Positions 24,142-37,383 are shown, counted from the stretch's first letter. The stretch is DNA of 64,000 bases from Scatophagus argus (GCF_020382885.2 NC_058504.1:15139019-15203018), one strand, 5' to 3'. Notes: a model not told the origin generated them from the letters alone. Numbers and translations are program-made.

Positions 24142-27100
24142 TCACTTCCACAGTGGCTGAGCTGTAGTAGCTCGAGGCATTTTGGGACCAGGTATCCGTG
24201 AAGCTGTGGGGATTTTAGAAACAGCGGGAGAGGCAGCTTTATTACGTGCAGCAGATATGACAGCTGTGCGAATGGTCTTGGCTGTGGCGGAGGATGGGCT
24301 GTGGGCAGTGCGAGGCTGGGCGTTCACCTGAGTCTCAGAGTTAGGGGCGAGTCGTTTTGACACACGGAGAGGAGTTCCTCTCACAAAGGCTGGCAGGGTG
24401 CTGCCTGAAGTCTTCTCTGATAAGGATCTATCTGAGGTCTTGCGGGTCAAGGTGGGCTTTCCTGGAATCCGCGGTTCACTTACAGTCCTCTCCCGTGTGC
24501 TGTTACTGCGCTTCACCTCCGTCTGAACAGCAGCAGGCCGTGTGATAGGAACCGAGCGCATGGATATGCTGCGAGGAGCAGACAGCCGGCTGGGAGTGGG
24601 TGGGTTAGCAGACGCTGAGGCTCCATTTGAATGTTCAGTTTTGGAACGCACTCTGGGAATGCCCGTGCTATTGGAAGGTCCCGAACGTGACACAAGTCCT
24701 CTTTTGGCCCCTATTCCGCTACGGACAGGGATCTTCATGGTTCGAGCCTCCTCCTTTGATGTAGGAGACCCTGGAGTTGTCCCCTCTCGAAGGTCGACCT
24801 CCCTTTCTTTCCTCCACTTGGAGCAGAGGCTCGGCGTGGGTCGTGGGAGTGGGGAGGTTGGGGGTGACAAGGCGTCATATGATCGGAGGCCTTTCACTAG
24901 AGTATGGCACTCCAGTGTTTCACCCACACGGGAGTATGACCTTGCAGTCTCCCGCTCAGGACTTGGCAGGTCAGAGCACTCCGCTGGCTGTGATTTGCTG
25001 AACTCTGGCAGACTGGAGGACATCCAGTTCTCCCTTGCAGGAGTGGATGCCACTTTAGTCTGCTTTGTTAACCCTGCATCAGGCATCACAGCACTTGTTG
25101 TTATGATGGATGTCTCTCTCACCTGTGGTTGTAACTGGACCGTCTCTGAAGCACTTACAGTTGATTTCTCGTACCTTAACAACCTAGCCTTTGTGTCACT
25201 GTGTGAAAATATTCCACTTGTATGAAGAGAGTGAGGTACAGAGTCATCAGAACAAGAGTCATTGGATTTACTCTGAATAGAAGAAGTCTTGTTGGTCACT
25301 GGCAGGCCAGATGTCTGTCTCTGAGTGGAGGTCTGGCTTTTAACAGCAAGGGCAGGTGTATCATTGGATATAGCTGCAGAGTTTGTACTGGAACTGAGTG
25401 AGGATTCAGTGGTCATTGAATCCATGTGTCCATGCGAACTCTCAGCTTCTTTTTCAAGTCTTGTTGCCTTCGGTTGGCCTTCCGGGAGATAAGAAATGCT
25501 CTCAGGCCCACATTGCTTGACTGTGAAGCCCTGTCCATGCTGAGACCTACTAAGCATAGCAATGGGCGAGTCCTGAACGGCATCCGTGCTCCGATTTCTT
25601 GTGTGGCTGTGCTGACACCTGCTCCCTCTGTCCAGTACAGGTTCTTGGTCAATGGGAGAACATGTGCCATCAGTCTCTGGCGAGCTACACAGCACAGTAG
25701 TGGTCTCATGGTCAGAGGAGCTGTTAGAGTGATAACTGGTCGACGTCGGGCTGCTGCCCAGCTCAGGAAAGCTTTTGACTGTGGATGAGACAGGGAGTCG
25801 GGTGTCATTGTGGAGGTGATGAGAAATTCTGCGGGAGTCAGTGCTTCTTAGGCTACGTCGACTCCAAGTGTAGCTCAGGTTCTTCTCCAGGATTTTCTCC
25901 AGCTCATCTTGATTCTCCTGACTGTGAGGCTCTCTGGTGAGACTGAGGCTCAAGTCCAGCCCCGTACAGACAGCCAGAGAGCGACGCTTCTCCCCCATCT
26001 CACGCTGACGCTCTAGCCGTCTCTGCTCCTTCAGCTCCCGCTCTGCATTCTCCTGTGGAATAAGGAAGGAAGTATTTATTAATCAATCGGTACTAATGCT
26101 TTTTGACAATATATGTCTGTTTTTATTAACAGATATTTCCATCAATTTCTAAATCTAACCTGGACAGCTTTTTGGAAGCGCTGGCAAAACAAATGAAAGA
26201 CCCTGCAAGCCTCCTCCAGTTTGAAGGTGCTGTCATCTTCACAGAAGAACTCCAGCAGTGCCTGACTAGACATCCTCATGCCCTCCACCTCATCCTCTGC
26301 TTCCTTCAGGCGCTCTTCTGCCACCTGCACACAGGTATGTCTTTTGAAACAAATCTTTTACATTTGGATTTATGCACATATTCATTACCTACAAACACAT
26401 TTGTGATTGGCTGTAAACGTTAGATTAAGTTTTAAAAAAATTATAGACTGTGTTTTATACCTCTAGGAAAGATTGTGTATGCTGCTGAATCTCTGCCTCT
26501 GCCCCGATGTTTGCCCTGAGGGCCACCAGTTTGCTTTTTAATTTGGATAAGTCCTCCAGCACAGACTCCTCACTCAACCTACAGCGATGAAGAGAACATA
26601 CAATACATAATTATAACAAGAACTATTTAGCAATAGCTGTACAATATGCCTCCAGAAAGGTCTCATAACCAAAAATGGGTTATAAATGAATGCAAATGAT
26701 ACAGAATCAGAATTAAAATACTTTACTGATCACTTGGGGAAATTAGGTAAAGGAAGGAATTAATTTTTAAGATGTCCTGAGTTCTATCAATTTAAGATTG
26801 AAGCGCATGTAAAAAAAAACTCTTTAACTCTTTACTTTCAAAGCAGAACAAGGCTGGTTTGCACCTTGCAGAGAAACTCTCCAGCAGAGCTTTAATATTG
26901 ACTTGGATTACCCCTGTTGTCATGACCCATTTTTACTAGCTATTGCTAACAGCTGGGCACCTTGTTCTGATATAAGAATGCAATAGATATAACTTATGAT
27001 TGCTTTAGCAGCCTATTGGGGTGCATTGATGTTATTAAGCAGGACTTGCATATTCCCTCAGACATAATCACTGTAGGATCTGATGGGAAGAGACTGACCT

Positions 27101-30100
27101 AGAGGCGGAGCCAATATGGCCTAGTTGGCTGGGAAATGACAGTAAACTCTGGTCCTTTTTCACAGCTTCCTGTGTAGACAAACACAAATGATTATCCAGC
27201 TATTGTTTCAAAAGAAGCAACACGTCATTTGTGAATGTTGACAAAATTATATGCTCTGTGAAGCAGCCTGGCTTGAGGGTGATGAGAGGCTATCTGTGAA
27301 CACTTTGTGGTCAATAATGATAGAAGGGTTTATTTGCAAAAACAGACAAGTATTTCCATTTTTATATTCCAAATTAATTTTTCTGTGCTCTCCAGGGCAT
27401 ATCAATCAAACTGGTATTGAGTTGTTTTGATAAAATATGTCAAAATGTTTAAATTCCCATGAATTGTTTTTTGTGCCTTCATGGGAAAATCAATTTTCGG
27501 ATTGTTTTTTATCTGTTTTTGCAAATGAACTCTTCCTTGTTTCATACAAAACCCGTGCTATAAGTAATCTCCAGAAATCTTTTCAATCAGCAATATTAAC
27601 AACTTTTTACTGTAGAGGTCCAGCTTTTTACGAATACCTTTCCATACCATGTACCTCCTCTTCAAAAATGTTCACATTTTTAAAAAGGTGGCTGTCCCTT
27701 GTCTCTAAATAAGGAGCTTATTCTTTATCTCCCTTCGATTCTTGTTATTAATTTCAACAACTGTTCAATATTACAGGACATTCTCTTAATGCCTCTAAAT
27801 TCCAGATCTTACCATAGCTACAAAATGCAGCAGATTCATGCCTGGCTTGTTGGCTTTGGTGTCAGCCAGTTTGAGCAGCGAGGAAATACGGAAACCAGCA
27901 GCATTCCCTGCGTATCCACCCTGAGAAGCCACATGCAAGGTCAAAATAACACACACACACACACATACAAACACACACATCATGTGACAACATTAAACAA
28001 TGATACAAAACCCAGGTGCACAGTCAGAGTGATGTCCCTGAACACACACCCAGACCCAATAGTGAATGTTGTATTATGCACACATAAAAAGATTGAGTCT
28101 GCTTTGTCAGGATAAAGAAAAGGAAGGAAAACAAAATAAAGAAGTACCCACAGCATTCATATAGTTCCCTGCTTTCAGCACCAAACGAAGGATGGAGTGT
28201 AATTCAGGACAGCTCAGCAGCTCTGGGAGAGTTAAAGACAGAGATTCAATATTGTGCCTCAAGGCTGAGGAATAATGAGTATGAATGTATGCAGCAGTTA
28301 TCAAGGCCTTAAAATGCTGACTGGTGAAGTAAGCTTGTATACATAAAACAGCAGCAGGTTTCTTCCAAATTAGTAAGTCATTCTAAATGTCAACCATCAC
28401 ATTTATCACTCTAAGCTAATTCCAAATGGAAGCATCTGAAAAGGTCGACATAGACCTCAACCTTTAGAGTGGTGGGCTACACGACTCCCTGCTGTTAACA
28501 TTACCTCTGGCTGCCTCCCTCAGACATCTGGCTGCCACACACAGAGAGGTCACTGCTGGGTCAAACTCTTGTTGCAGGATCATAGCATCCAGACGAAGCC
28601 GAAAACTAATGGCAGAGGAAAGAGAGTGACAGACGGATGGATGGATGGATGGATGGATGGGGGTAAGTGATGACAGATACAAAAGGGCACTCCTGATCAA
28701 TCATCAGTCAAACAAACAAGACATCACAAAATGAAGCACCTGAGCAGGAACAGTGTCACAAAAAATCAAGAAAAAGAACAGTTTTGAAGTTAAAAAAAAA
28801 AAAATCAGTTGGAAAGTAATGTGATATTTCCAGTAATTTTATCCAATCTGGGGCTGTGGGCGTACCTGGGGACTTCCACCAACAGCAGGATGAAAAGATC
28901 AGGCTCTCCAAGCCAACTCCGCTCCCCACTGAACCTCCTCAGGCGAGACTCCTAAGAGAGAACAAACACTGAGTAAAATCTGGAAAGATGCTTCAATTGA
29001 AAAAAAAGAAAAGAAAAAGAAACACACAGACTACTAAAACAAGCATGCCGTCAACAGTCAATTTCAATATCTTTCAGTGTGGCCCTTCTCTGAAAACAGA
29101 CCACATGATACGACATGGTGTAATGGCAAACATTTGATCATCCTAACCAGAGCCAGATGATGAGTGAGAGGAGAGCAAGGGGGGTTGTCACTGTTGTATT
29201 TGTATGCCAGAAAAGGCACTTTACCTCATCACTGTCAGGCAGTAATTTGTAGAGCTCTGCAAGCTTCTCTGCACCGTAACGATCCCCAGCACCTTGCCTG
29301 ATATCCTCAACTATCTCCTTTGCAGGCCTGTGGAAAAATAACACATTTTTGGAAGGACATTATTATTAATATGCAATGTAGTTTTCAGCCCGAGAACAGG
29401 CATGCTCCCCTCCCTAACCCCCAGAGAAAACTCATGTTAATGATCAGCTCTTTGTTTTGCCTTGATCCCACAGTGTTTAGGCTTATACTGCTCTTATCAG
29501 TCAGAGTGTTGAGCAGAGAGGGTTGATTGACGCCACAGTGGCGACACAAAGAGGCATATCCACTGGGCAAATAAAAGGCAGACACGCAGGGGAAAGGCCT
29601 GGGGGATGTCAAAGTGAGAGAGCAGAAATTGAAGTGACTATTTGACCTCTGACTTACTTCCTCTGAGTGACACATCTATCCAATATTCCAACAGTTTTCC
29701 GCAATTCTCCCCTCCCCATTATTTTACAGCCCATCACGCATGCTCATACTCCATACTACTGTGTACTGCATACTACTGTGTGTGGGTGTATTTTTAATTA
29801 TTTGACACACAGTTCAGGGTCTACATCTAAGGTAGGCTGAGATTAAATTATTTTTCATAAGAACTTGAAAAAGGAAACAGGGTTTAACACTCTTATCTGT
29901 TCCAGCTAGCCTGACTGATAACAAAAAGATACTGAAGTGGACTACTGAGACACTGGTGTCAATACAAAATACAATTCAAAAGCATTCTGTGTTTGAACTA
30001 CGCCCACATTCTGTCTGTGTCACTCTGTCTGTGTTTAGAAAAGAGGGCAAATTAGATCCCAACAAGACAAATGTTTGTGTACTCAAGAGGCTGTTTTTGC

Positions 30101-31647
30101 ATAATGGCTTTACCTACAAGTCTTGACAAATCTAGTTTAAGAAAGAACTGCACCACAATTGAGCCTCCGTGAACTTTTCATGCACATGTGGAGGCTTGAC
30201 AATATGGCAACTCAGCGATTCTCTTGTATTTCTTCTTAATTCATTAATTGTACTGGCAAATGTTACGCATGTCATGGTTTTCAACATCGAAACTTTAATC
30301 TGAATGTTTGCACTGCATGCTTTACTGATTATTAAGCAGCACTATTCCTCACAAGAAGTGGAGCTTTGTTTGATTCAGGAAAACGTGTTAAACAGGCTTT
30401 AGGGGATGGATGAATATGACAAGCCACCAACCGGGTCTCTCTCTGTAGGGGGTAGCTTTAACATTAGACACTCTTAAAGGGTATCAGCAGGTGTCAACTC
30501 CGACTCCGAGAGCTATACCCGGCCACTAACCCACCACAGTCTTTCAAGAGCGCCTGTCCAGCCACTCAGGGTGCACCCTCCCCTGCACCTGTCCCCTGCA
30601 ATATGCAGTGTCCCCTCCCAGACCCCAGACATCCTCTCCTCTCCTCACACTTTGGACACAAACTGCACACAAACAGCCACAGACCTGTGACATATGGCCA
30701 CACACTCCAAACTTCAACACAAGTGAAGCACTGTTCCCCTGGGTACATCTGTACACACTTCTGTTTCCTGCTCTTAAAGCTGCCTTTAGTTTTGACCGAT
30801 GGTGGTTACCTCCAGCAAGTGTGAGAAAAAAGGCAAAAAGCTGAAACTGTTCAAGTGTACAAGATTGTGATTAATAGGGGTTGTAAATTATGATGATTTT
30901 CTTTACAAGATATTCAGTTTACAATAATACAAAGCAGAAGAAAGCAGCAAATCCTTACATTTGATTGCACTACCTGATTAACTGACTAATTGTTTCAGTA
31001 TAAGGAATAAAGAAGCTTACATCTTGAACTGTCGTAAAAATATTCCAATGTTCATACTGCGTTTGGCGTCCAACAGAGAAATCTGTAAAGAAATAAAGCA
31101 CAATTAAGGGAAAGAAAAATGCAAGAAAACTATTGTTATATATGGCTTAAAAACATAACAATAATAATCACTGTGATCTGACCTCTGCCGAGCTGTCCTG
31201 TGGAGATCTACAAGGCAGCAGAGCAGACCTGCGTCTCAGGGTACTGGTTCTGTCCTGAGGCTTGCTGTCTTTCTGACCAAACAACTCATCCAGAGAATGA
31301 AGGTCTATGGGGAACTCGTCCTCCCCCGGGGCCGCACCGCTCCATACACTGTTCCTGCCCTCCACCTTCTCTTTGGGGATACGCTCCCAGTTCAGCTTCC
31401 TCAGCCGACTCCTACGAGCACTATCCGCCCGGCTAAATGGCAAGGAAGATGCAGGTGGAGGTGGAGGTGGGGGTGGAGGGGGTGGAGGAGGCGGAGGTGC
31501 TAGGGGAGGCGGAGGAGGGGCAACCAGCACTGGACGCGAATCCATGGCTGTCACTTCCATAGCGTCAGGGGAAGAGGTGGGAAGGGCAGGCTGTGTTCCA
31601 TGAAAGGCACGTGATTCCTTAATGGCCACAGTCAGATTGATGAGCAT
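24142..31647 (-). CDS. fhdc1: FHDC1-type formin (FH2 domain containing 1)
   Basis: Eleven coding exons with GT-AG introns join in frame: 31647-31183, 31082-31021, 29327-29225, 28951-28866, 28605-28505, 28222-28152, 27920-27813, 27169-27099, 26578-26461, 26324-26160 and 26052-24142. That is 3261 nt or 1086 residues; human FHDC1 has about 1140. Order: a short N-terminus, a proline run at residues 44-65 (FH1, profilin-actin binding), an FH2 domain from about residue 80 ([11 protein letters not shown]) to about 440 with [23 protein letters not shown] and [20 protein letters not shown], a charged helical linker, then a basic Ser/Pro/Arg-rich tail of about 620 residues in one exon. FH2 dimers nucleate and elongate actin. 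FHDC1 lacks the GTPase-binding autoinhibitory half of diaphanous formins and binds microtubules through its tail (known of the family). The ATG at 31645-31647 has an in-frame TAA 15 bases upstream, at 31663-31665 in the intron. Fish carry several FHDC paralogs, so the number is not settled. Confidence 0.92.
26702..26745 (-). mobile_element. 3' tail fragment of a non-LTR retrotransposon
   Basis: The stretch CAGAATCAGAATTAAAATAC followed by TTTACTGATCACTTGGGGAA is, on the minus strand, the familiar 3' end of fish CR1/L2-type LINE copies: TTTCCCC..GATCA.TAAAGTATT and a TTCTGATTCTG tail. Only the tail is left. It lies in an fhdc1 intron in the sense orientation of the gene. Confidence 0.55.
28635..28660. 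repeat. GGAT tetranucleotide microsatellite
   Basis: Six and a half perfect GGAT units in an fhdc1 intron, 30 bp upstream (in gene sense) of the acceptor at 28606-28607. Length changes here could touch the branch-point region. Confidence 0.9.
29328..31020 (-). other. fhdc1 intron 2 (largest internal intron)
   Basis: A donor AAGAT|GTAAGC at 31019-31020 and an acceptor CCACAG at 29328-29329 bound 1.7 kb without another recognisable exon or repeat. It splits an FH2 codon: AT plus G gives Met in [12 protein letters not shown]. Confidence 0.8.
31451..31520 (-). repeat. Proline-coding low-complexity tract (FH1)
   Basis: Codes for about 22 prolines in two blocks split by Leu-Ala. On the plus (template) strand it is a dense GGTGGAGG/GGGGG series that could form G-quadruplexes. 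The tract is part of the fhdc1 first coding exon and likely varies in length. Confidence 0.85.
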
Positions 31648-32131
31648 AGAGGCTGTCTGAGTTTAAAAGGGAAGGATGACAGTGGGTGAAGAGTCACTGC
31701 TCAGTCTGTCGGGAAGGTCTTTTTCAGATTCCAGTGAGCTCTAGCTCAAAGGTCGATCAGTAACTCCAGCCTATGAAACAAGACAACAACAAAATAAACA
31801 TACATATCTCAGATGTTATTGAGCAGAAATGGAGACAGGAAACCAGTGCTTTCCAGGGGTTTTGCAACAGCAAGCAAGTCAGGCAGCTTTTAGCCGATGA
31901 CCTCACCTGAGCCTGTCTGACATCTGGCCTCGCATGTCCTTTCATTAGCATGACTCCAATGTACTGAGTGAGCTAACAAGTAGCTGGAGTTGAAAAAGTA
32001 ACCCCTGCTTCAACTTTCTGTAGAAGTTCAAGGTATTTTGGGGAAAGTACTATTTAAACAAGACCAACTCTCCCTCCTCTGTAGGCTGTTTGAACAGCTT
32101 GTCCTGTCCTGTTTAGTTTCACCTCATGCAG

Positions 32132-32132
<1 letters not shown>

Positions 32133-32169
<37 letters not shown>
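32133..32169. repeat. CA dinucleotide microsatellite
   Basis: About 18 CA units between the coding start of fhdc1 and its 5' exons. Confidence 0.95.
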
Positions 32170-32172
<3 letters not shown>

Positions 32173-32742
32173 CACCACACTCTCCCTTCTAATTAGAATA
32201 TATGGAGGCACCACAGGCAGAGTGAGATGCACACTTAACCACAAAGCAGAGAAACAGAGGGGTCTGCAACTTCAGAAATCATGACTTTAAATATTCTTTC
32301 CCTCGTTATGGGAGGTTAACATCTGAAAGCTGGTTGCAGACACTTGCACCAGCAAGTTTTAAAAAGGATTAGTAATGCAATTAGGTATGAGTCAGAGGTT
32401 TTAGGTGTCTGGTTCAAGAGAAAGTCTTTAATCATGACATGACTTCGCACTTGGACAAAACACATCCTCCCTCGCGTTCTGAACATGAATCACAAGTTTT
32501 GGGAAACTTTGCAGGGATGCGCTTGATCGCCAAGCCGTTCCAGCGAGCGCCGCACGAGCGCGCTGCAAAAACCGCCGCGGGGCCGAGCTTAACCTCCATC
32601 ATTTAATGAGATCTGTATCTTGCAAAAAAACATTTTTAACCTAATGTGTTTGCTAAAGTGCTCGGCGGAAGGGTGGACAGTTACGAGCAAACTGACTTAT
32701 CAATACTAAAAGAAAAAAAAACGCTTTATAAAAAAAACTTAC

Positions 32743-32779
32743 TGTCAACTTCTTCAGGAGATTTACGAAACTTTTTCAT
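32743..32779 (-). CDS. Possible alternative first coding exon of fhdc1
   Basis: ATG 32777-32779 opens MKKFRKSPEEVD plus one base, then a good donor GACA|GTAAGT at 32741-32742. Joined to the second of two tandem acceptors (CAGACAG) before 31647, it reads in frame through Thr-Ser into the MLINLTVAI start. Joined to the first acceptor it goes out of frame and stops after about a dozen codons. It may be an alternative N-terminus or only an upstream ORF in a 5' UTR exon. No family homology supports it. Confidence 0.3.
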
Positions 32780-32942
32780 GTTGATTTCTGCTTTACGTTG
32801 ATAAAATGCGACCTTTATCCGTGTAAAATTTTGGCTTTAACGAACTTTACAAAATAGTCTTCAATTGAAGGCTGTTCAAACATTGTTCGCATAACACTCA
32901 AGTCTCTGTTTTAGGACAACACAATCAAGTTATTTCACTTAC

Positions 32943-33130
32943 CTGCCGCTGACGCCTCCACTTTTCCAGTGAGGTAACACCACAAACACTAGCAAACACT
33001 AGCGTATTTATTTTACACAAAACCTTAAGAAATTTACGCTTCCATCCCGTGTTTTTCTTTGATATAATTGTTTTATCCCGTTGACTTGCGCCGCTCCACT
33101 CGCAGCAATCCTCTTCTCTTCCTCAACTTG
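32943..33130 (-). promoter_or_regulatory. Probable fhdc1 non-coding first exon and promoter
   Basis: A donor GGCAG|GTAAGTG at 32941-32943 ends a stretch with raised CpG content (GCGAGTGGAGCGGCGC on the minus strand). A second CpG-rich patch is at 32519-32582. The transcription start is not visible; the outer limit is approximate. Confidence 0.45.
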
Positions 33131-35980
33131 CAGGGAAACTTCAACACGGGAACGCGCAGGCGCGCACCCTGCACCCATATGCCTTGTTGTATCCTCCCAG
33201 TTTTCCCATGGGCGGATTTGTGGTTTTCAGGTCCCAGTGCACTCGATCTGAACTCCATTTTTAGATTCTAAAGGTGTTGTTCCTGGATTTCTGTAATGTT
33301 AAATGTAAGTGTTAAGATTCTCAACAAAACCACCACAAAAAGCCTAAAATTCTTGAATTTATTAATCTTTCTTAGGATCTGTTTTAATAGCCTTGATATC
33401 TCATGTAATGCCTTTGCAATAATCTTTGCCAAATCCAGATAAGATTGTACATGAAAGTTTGCTGTCAGGAGCTGTACTGACAACTTGATAAGTCTCTATT
33501 TCAGGCTAATCATCATCATAGTGAGAAGGACTCTGATCTATAATTGGTGCAGAAGGCCTTGATCAGGCTAAGAAGACTAAGCTATTGAGAACCTGAGAGA
33601 GGGAGCAGATGGATATCAGACGTGGGAAATGATGTGCACATCTCCTCCCTGAACCAAGAATGGAGCATAGGTGAAAGCCAAGAGACCAGAAGTCCCTGTA
33701 GGGTGCTGAAATGGCCCAGGTGCTTGGATGTAAACCCATAGCGCTGACCTTTCATCTGAGGTGCTGGTGTGCTCCTGGCCCATGTCACCTGGTGCTCCAG
33801 ACTCCGGCTCAGGTAGCCCCTCTCACAGGCCATGCTGACAGGCAGTTGTCGTCACTTCTGAGATCTGCTGTGATTAGGGGGTTATGACCCCAAACATCTG
33901 ACTATTGTTGCGCCTGTGCAGCAGGGCATGTTAGTGTACCCATGCCAGAATAAACTTCTCTCAGGAAACTTCACTTTCTATTCAGTCACTCACCTCTCAG
34001 AACACAGTGCACTCTTCAGAATACTAGGAAATGCCACTGTTGAGAGATGGCAGCTTCATAGTCAATAAAGGCTCTGAACAACCCTGCATAATTCCACACA
34101 TTATGCTAGCATTCATGCAACATGGACATCACAACAGCAATCAATGGATAGCACAGATTCAACTTGTTTTACGAAGACAGGTTAAATTACAAGAGGACAA
34201 AGCAGTCTGTGATGTGTTTACAGGCCCACTCCCAACCACTTCCCTTTTGCATAACAGTGAGACTCAGAGCCTGAGCTTCACTTGGCCCATTCTTCAATGA
34301 ATGAATGTGCACGAGGGTGTAAAACTTATGTATGAGTCTGTAGAGCTTGTAAGAGACAATCCATGTTTTTAACTTAAATTGCGCTGCATAGATTTACGAT
34401 GATGAGAAATAGCAGTTTTTTTCTTGATCCAGCATTCAAGGGAATCTCCCATAAGTGGTGGACCAAAATTGTGATGTTCCTTTGATACACAAAGGAAATC
34501 TGCTTCCTTTTACTCTCAGTAGAGAAATAAGGATTAACACATGAGACCCCAACGGCAGCAAGTCTAGAAGCTCCATCCTTAGTGTGGCGGAGTGGTTGCA
34601 GCCATGCAGCAAGTGTTAGCCCTTCACCACGTCTCCCTCTTAATCTTGCTTTGAAGTCCCACAGAGGTTGTGTAAAGGTGAAGGCTATTAGGTCCCTCCT
34701 CCCACTTATGCACACGTAGTCATAGGTGTTTGCACAGGCACACACTCACACACACACACACATAAAAGCAGCATTAAACAGTGATTTTGCTACAGTGATC
34801 AAATTCTACACTGTGACCTATGCTGCAATTGGCTTTTCACACTTCAGAAATGAATCCGGATGTAAAGAAATCAATACAATAGATTTTTTGCCCAGATGCT
34901 CCATTTATATAGTGTGTAAAAGTGGCACTAGTCCATGTGAAACTATTGATATAACCATATGGGGGCTTGGTGTTATTCTGTTATTCAGCTGCTGAGTCTG
35001 GTCTGCCTCCTGGGTCTTGGCCATTTTCATGGTGGAGTAAATAGGTCAGTGTGACTGTGGCTCCATGGGGGGCATTAAACACATGCACAGACATAGTGTG
35101 GGTACACATGCACACACCTGGATCTGATCCCAGACTGGGACAGTAGGTCTGGGGAGGTATTCCTAATCAAACCCAACTACTTCAGATCTCTCTTGGCTCC
35201 CCAGCTGCGCTCAGATCACGTGCAGTTATCCCGAACAGCCCGACAAGGATCTCTGACTTTGGTCAGACCGCCAGTCTGATAAAGAGAGACAGCAAGAGAC
35301 AACACATACACACTCTCAGTCTCTTACCCTCTTTTTCCCAGATGTTCCCACACTCATACACACATATGCACTCACACTAAGTCATTCATCACTTCTCCAT
35401 ACATGATAACTTAGAGTATATTCACTCCCACACATGCATTTATTATATATGATAGTAGAAGACACAAAGAGAGGCGTCCACACACACTGCTGCTGTGCAG
35501 TGTTAGGGGTTCACAGACAGGTCATTAGACCATGATGCAAACATTATGGAGACAGAAAGATGAGAGGGTTTTGAGTCAAACTCGAGGAGAAAGGAAAACA
35601 GGCTATGAAGACCAGTCTGTGGAAGCTTTCACTTTTACCAGTTTTCACTTATTTTTCAAATCAGGCATATGTGTTTAGAAGTTGTTTCTTTGATTCTTGT
35701 TTTTATTTTCTTTACACTGATTGTCAAATTTTCCAGATTGTGCTTTTCTAACGGTGATTTCAACAGCTCCTGCCTTTCTTATTGATCGAGAGAGTAGACA
35801 AGAGGCACAACTGAATCCTGTACCTCTTTGTTTTTGTAGACTGTTATAAGTGCACAGCTGATGCTTTACTGTGCACTTAGGGCATTTGCCATGCAATCTC
35901 CTGTCACAACAGTTGTGGCAGTGGATGCATGTGCTCACACAAGTGTGTCTCTTGTGTTGCCATAAAGTTAAAATCCCCAG
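33131..35980. other. Intergenic DNA left of the SINE
   Basis: No supported gene. A short CA run occurs near 34741-34762. On the minus strand at 35675-35938 an open frame has a cysteine-rich start (CIHCHNCC..CPKC..C..CASC) that I cannot assign. Confidence 0.4.
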
Positions 35981-36188
35981 GTTGGCATACCCTCACCTGG
36001 TAGAGTAAACCATGTTTACCAAAGCATACCAAAGGCTCAGTCCTTACTGCACTCGCCCAAATTTGATACCAGCCTAGGCCCTTTGCTACATGTCACTCCC
36101 CCCTCTCTCCCCTTCCTGTCTCTCTCCAGCTGTCACTGTCTAAATAATATTGAAGAAATGCAAAAAAGAAAAAAAAGAAAAAAAAAAC
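35981..36188 (+). mobile_element. tRNA-derived SINE, old copy
   Basis: The order matches a SINE type frequent in fishes. First comes a tRNA-like head with a degraded A box (CCTGGTAGAGTAAAC) and a degraded B box (AAATTTGATACCAG). Next is a body with the typical TTTGCTACATGTCACTCCCC, a CTCTCTCCCC tract and TTCCTGTCTCTCTCCAGCTG. Last come AATAA and an A-rich tail (36150-36188). Several B-box positions are mutated, so it is probably inactive. Confidence 0.75.
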
Positions 36189-37226
36189 CTTAACAAATTC
36201 CCCAGGTTGAATGGGGAATGGAGGAGGAGATGTGTGTGTGGTCAGTTGCTCTGGTGTGTTGCGTGTGCTGTGTTTAAATTGAACTCAGCAGGGTGTAAGG
36301 GAGGCCGAGGCACTTGTGGTCAGTTGTTCTTGGGGGTTGGGTCGACTCTGTTTGTCTTTGCACATCTGGCCGCTAGAGCCACTTCCGACTCTAATTAGGA
36401 TTTCCTGAGACTCAATAAAGAGGATTATTGGCCTGCAAAAATTCTAGCCCAGACTGTCCCACCCTCAGTCACCTTCCTGCCCCAGCTGCTACGGTCATTA
36501 CACCAGTCAGAACTACAGTCGCACTCCACTAGATGCCCACAATGACACAGTGACATACAGCAACACAAACAAATCAGTCCTTTTTTTTCCCCTTCTTTCC
36601 TTGCATCTCTTTGTCTCTTCTTTTAGTGAAATGCAAGACTACTCTCATATTTGATCCTTGGCTTACAGTCTCCTCATATGTGAAATGAATCTTCTTAAAT
36701 GATGTCAGCGAGTAAATGGAAACTACATTTCTCACTAACTGGCTGATGAGAGACCACAAGAGCCGTTCCGCAGTGGGGCAAAAAGCCCCGGAGCAGAGTG
36801 CAGGGTAGCTGGACTGTGAAGACAGGGGGTCTTGAGTGTCTGCCTGTGTGGCAAGAGTGATCACACAGTTAATATTCAAAAGGCTGGGCCAGTTGTAAAG
36901 AAACCACTAAATAGAGATCGACAAAGCGCGTCATACAAACAAAGGCTTCTCCCTAAGTAGGCTGTGTATATTGCACGAAGGGCAGTGAAAGGATTGGCTT
37001 TGCTGGGGTGGTCATGTATGGAGTCTATAGTCAGTTATTAAAGCAGGGCCTCCTGGTCCTCCTTCCCACCATCACAGTTAATTCCGCAGTTAAAACTGCA
37101 TTATTTATTTTACTTGTCTTGCATAAAACCTTGCAATTAAAGCGTGCACATTAATTATTTCCATTTGAGTATTGATTGGAACGTCTACGTGCTTCATGTA
37201 GAAGCCTTGCAAATTCCGTTCTGCAT

Positions 37227-37229
<3 letters not shown>

Positions 37230-37260
<31 letters not shown>
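37230..37260. repeat. CA dinucleotide microsatellite
   Basis: About 15 perfect CA units in the fhdc1-ogt intergenic region. Confidence 0.95.
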
Positions 37261-37262
<2 letters not shown>

Positions 37263-37383
37263 ACTTCAACCATCTAAACCTAATTATTCCCCCCCTGCTT
37301 CTCTGTGCCAACCAGTGATGTCACCCACAGAGAGACAGTGGGACTATTGGCTCAGTGCCTGAGGGCAGCCATGCTGGCAGGGA

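Noticed and set aside
24542..25225. 227-codon frame on the plus strand opposite fhdc1
   Set aside because: It is the antisense shadow of the long fhdc1 last exon.
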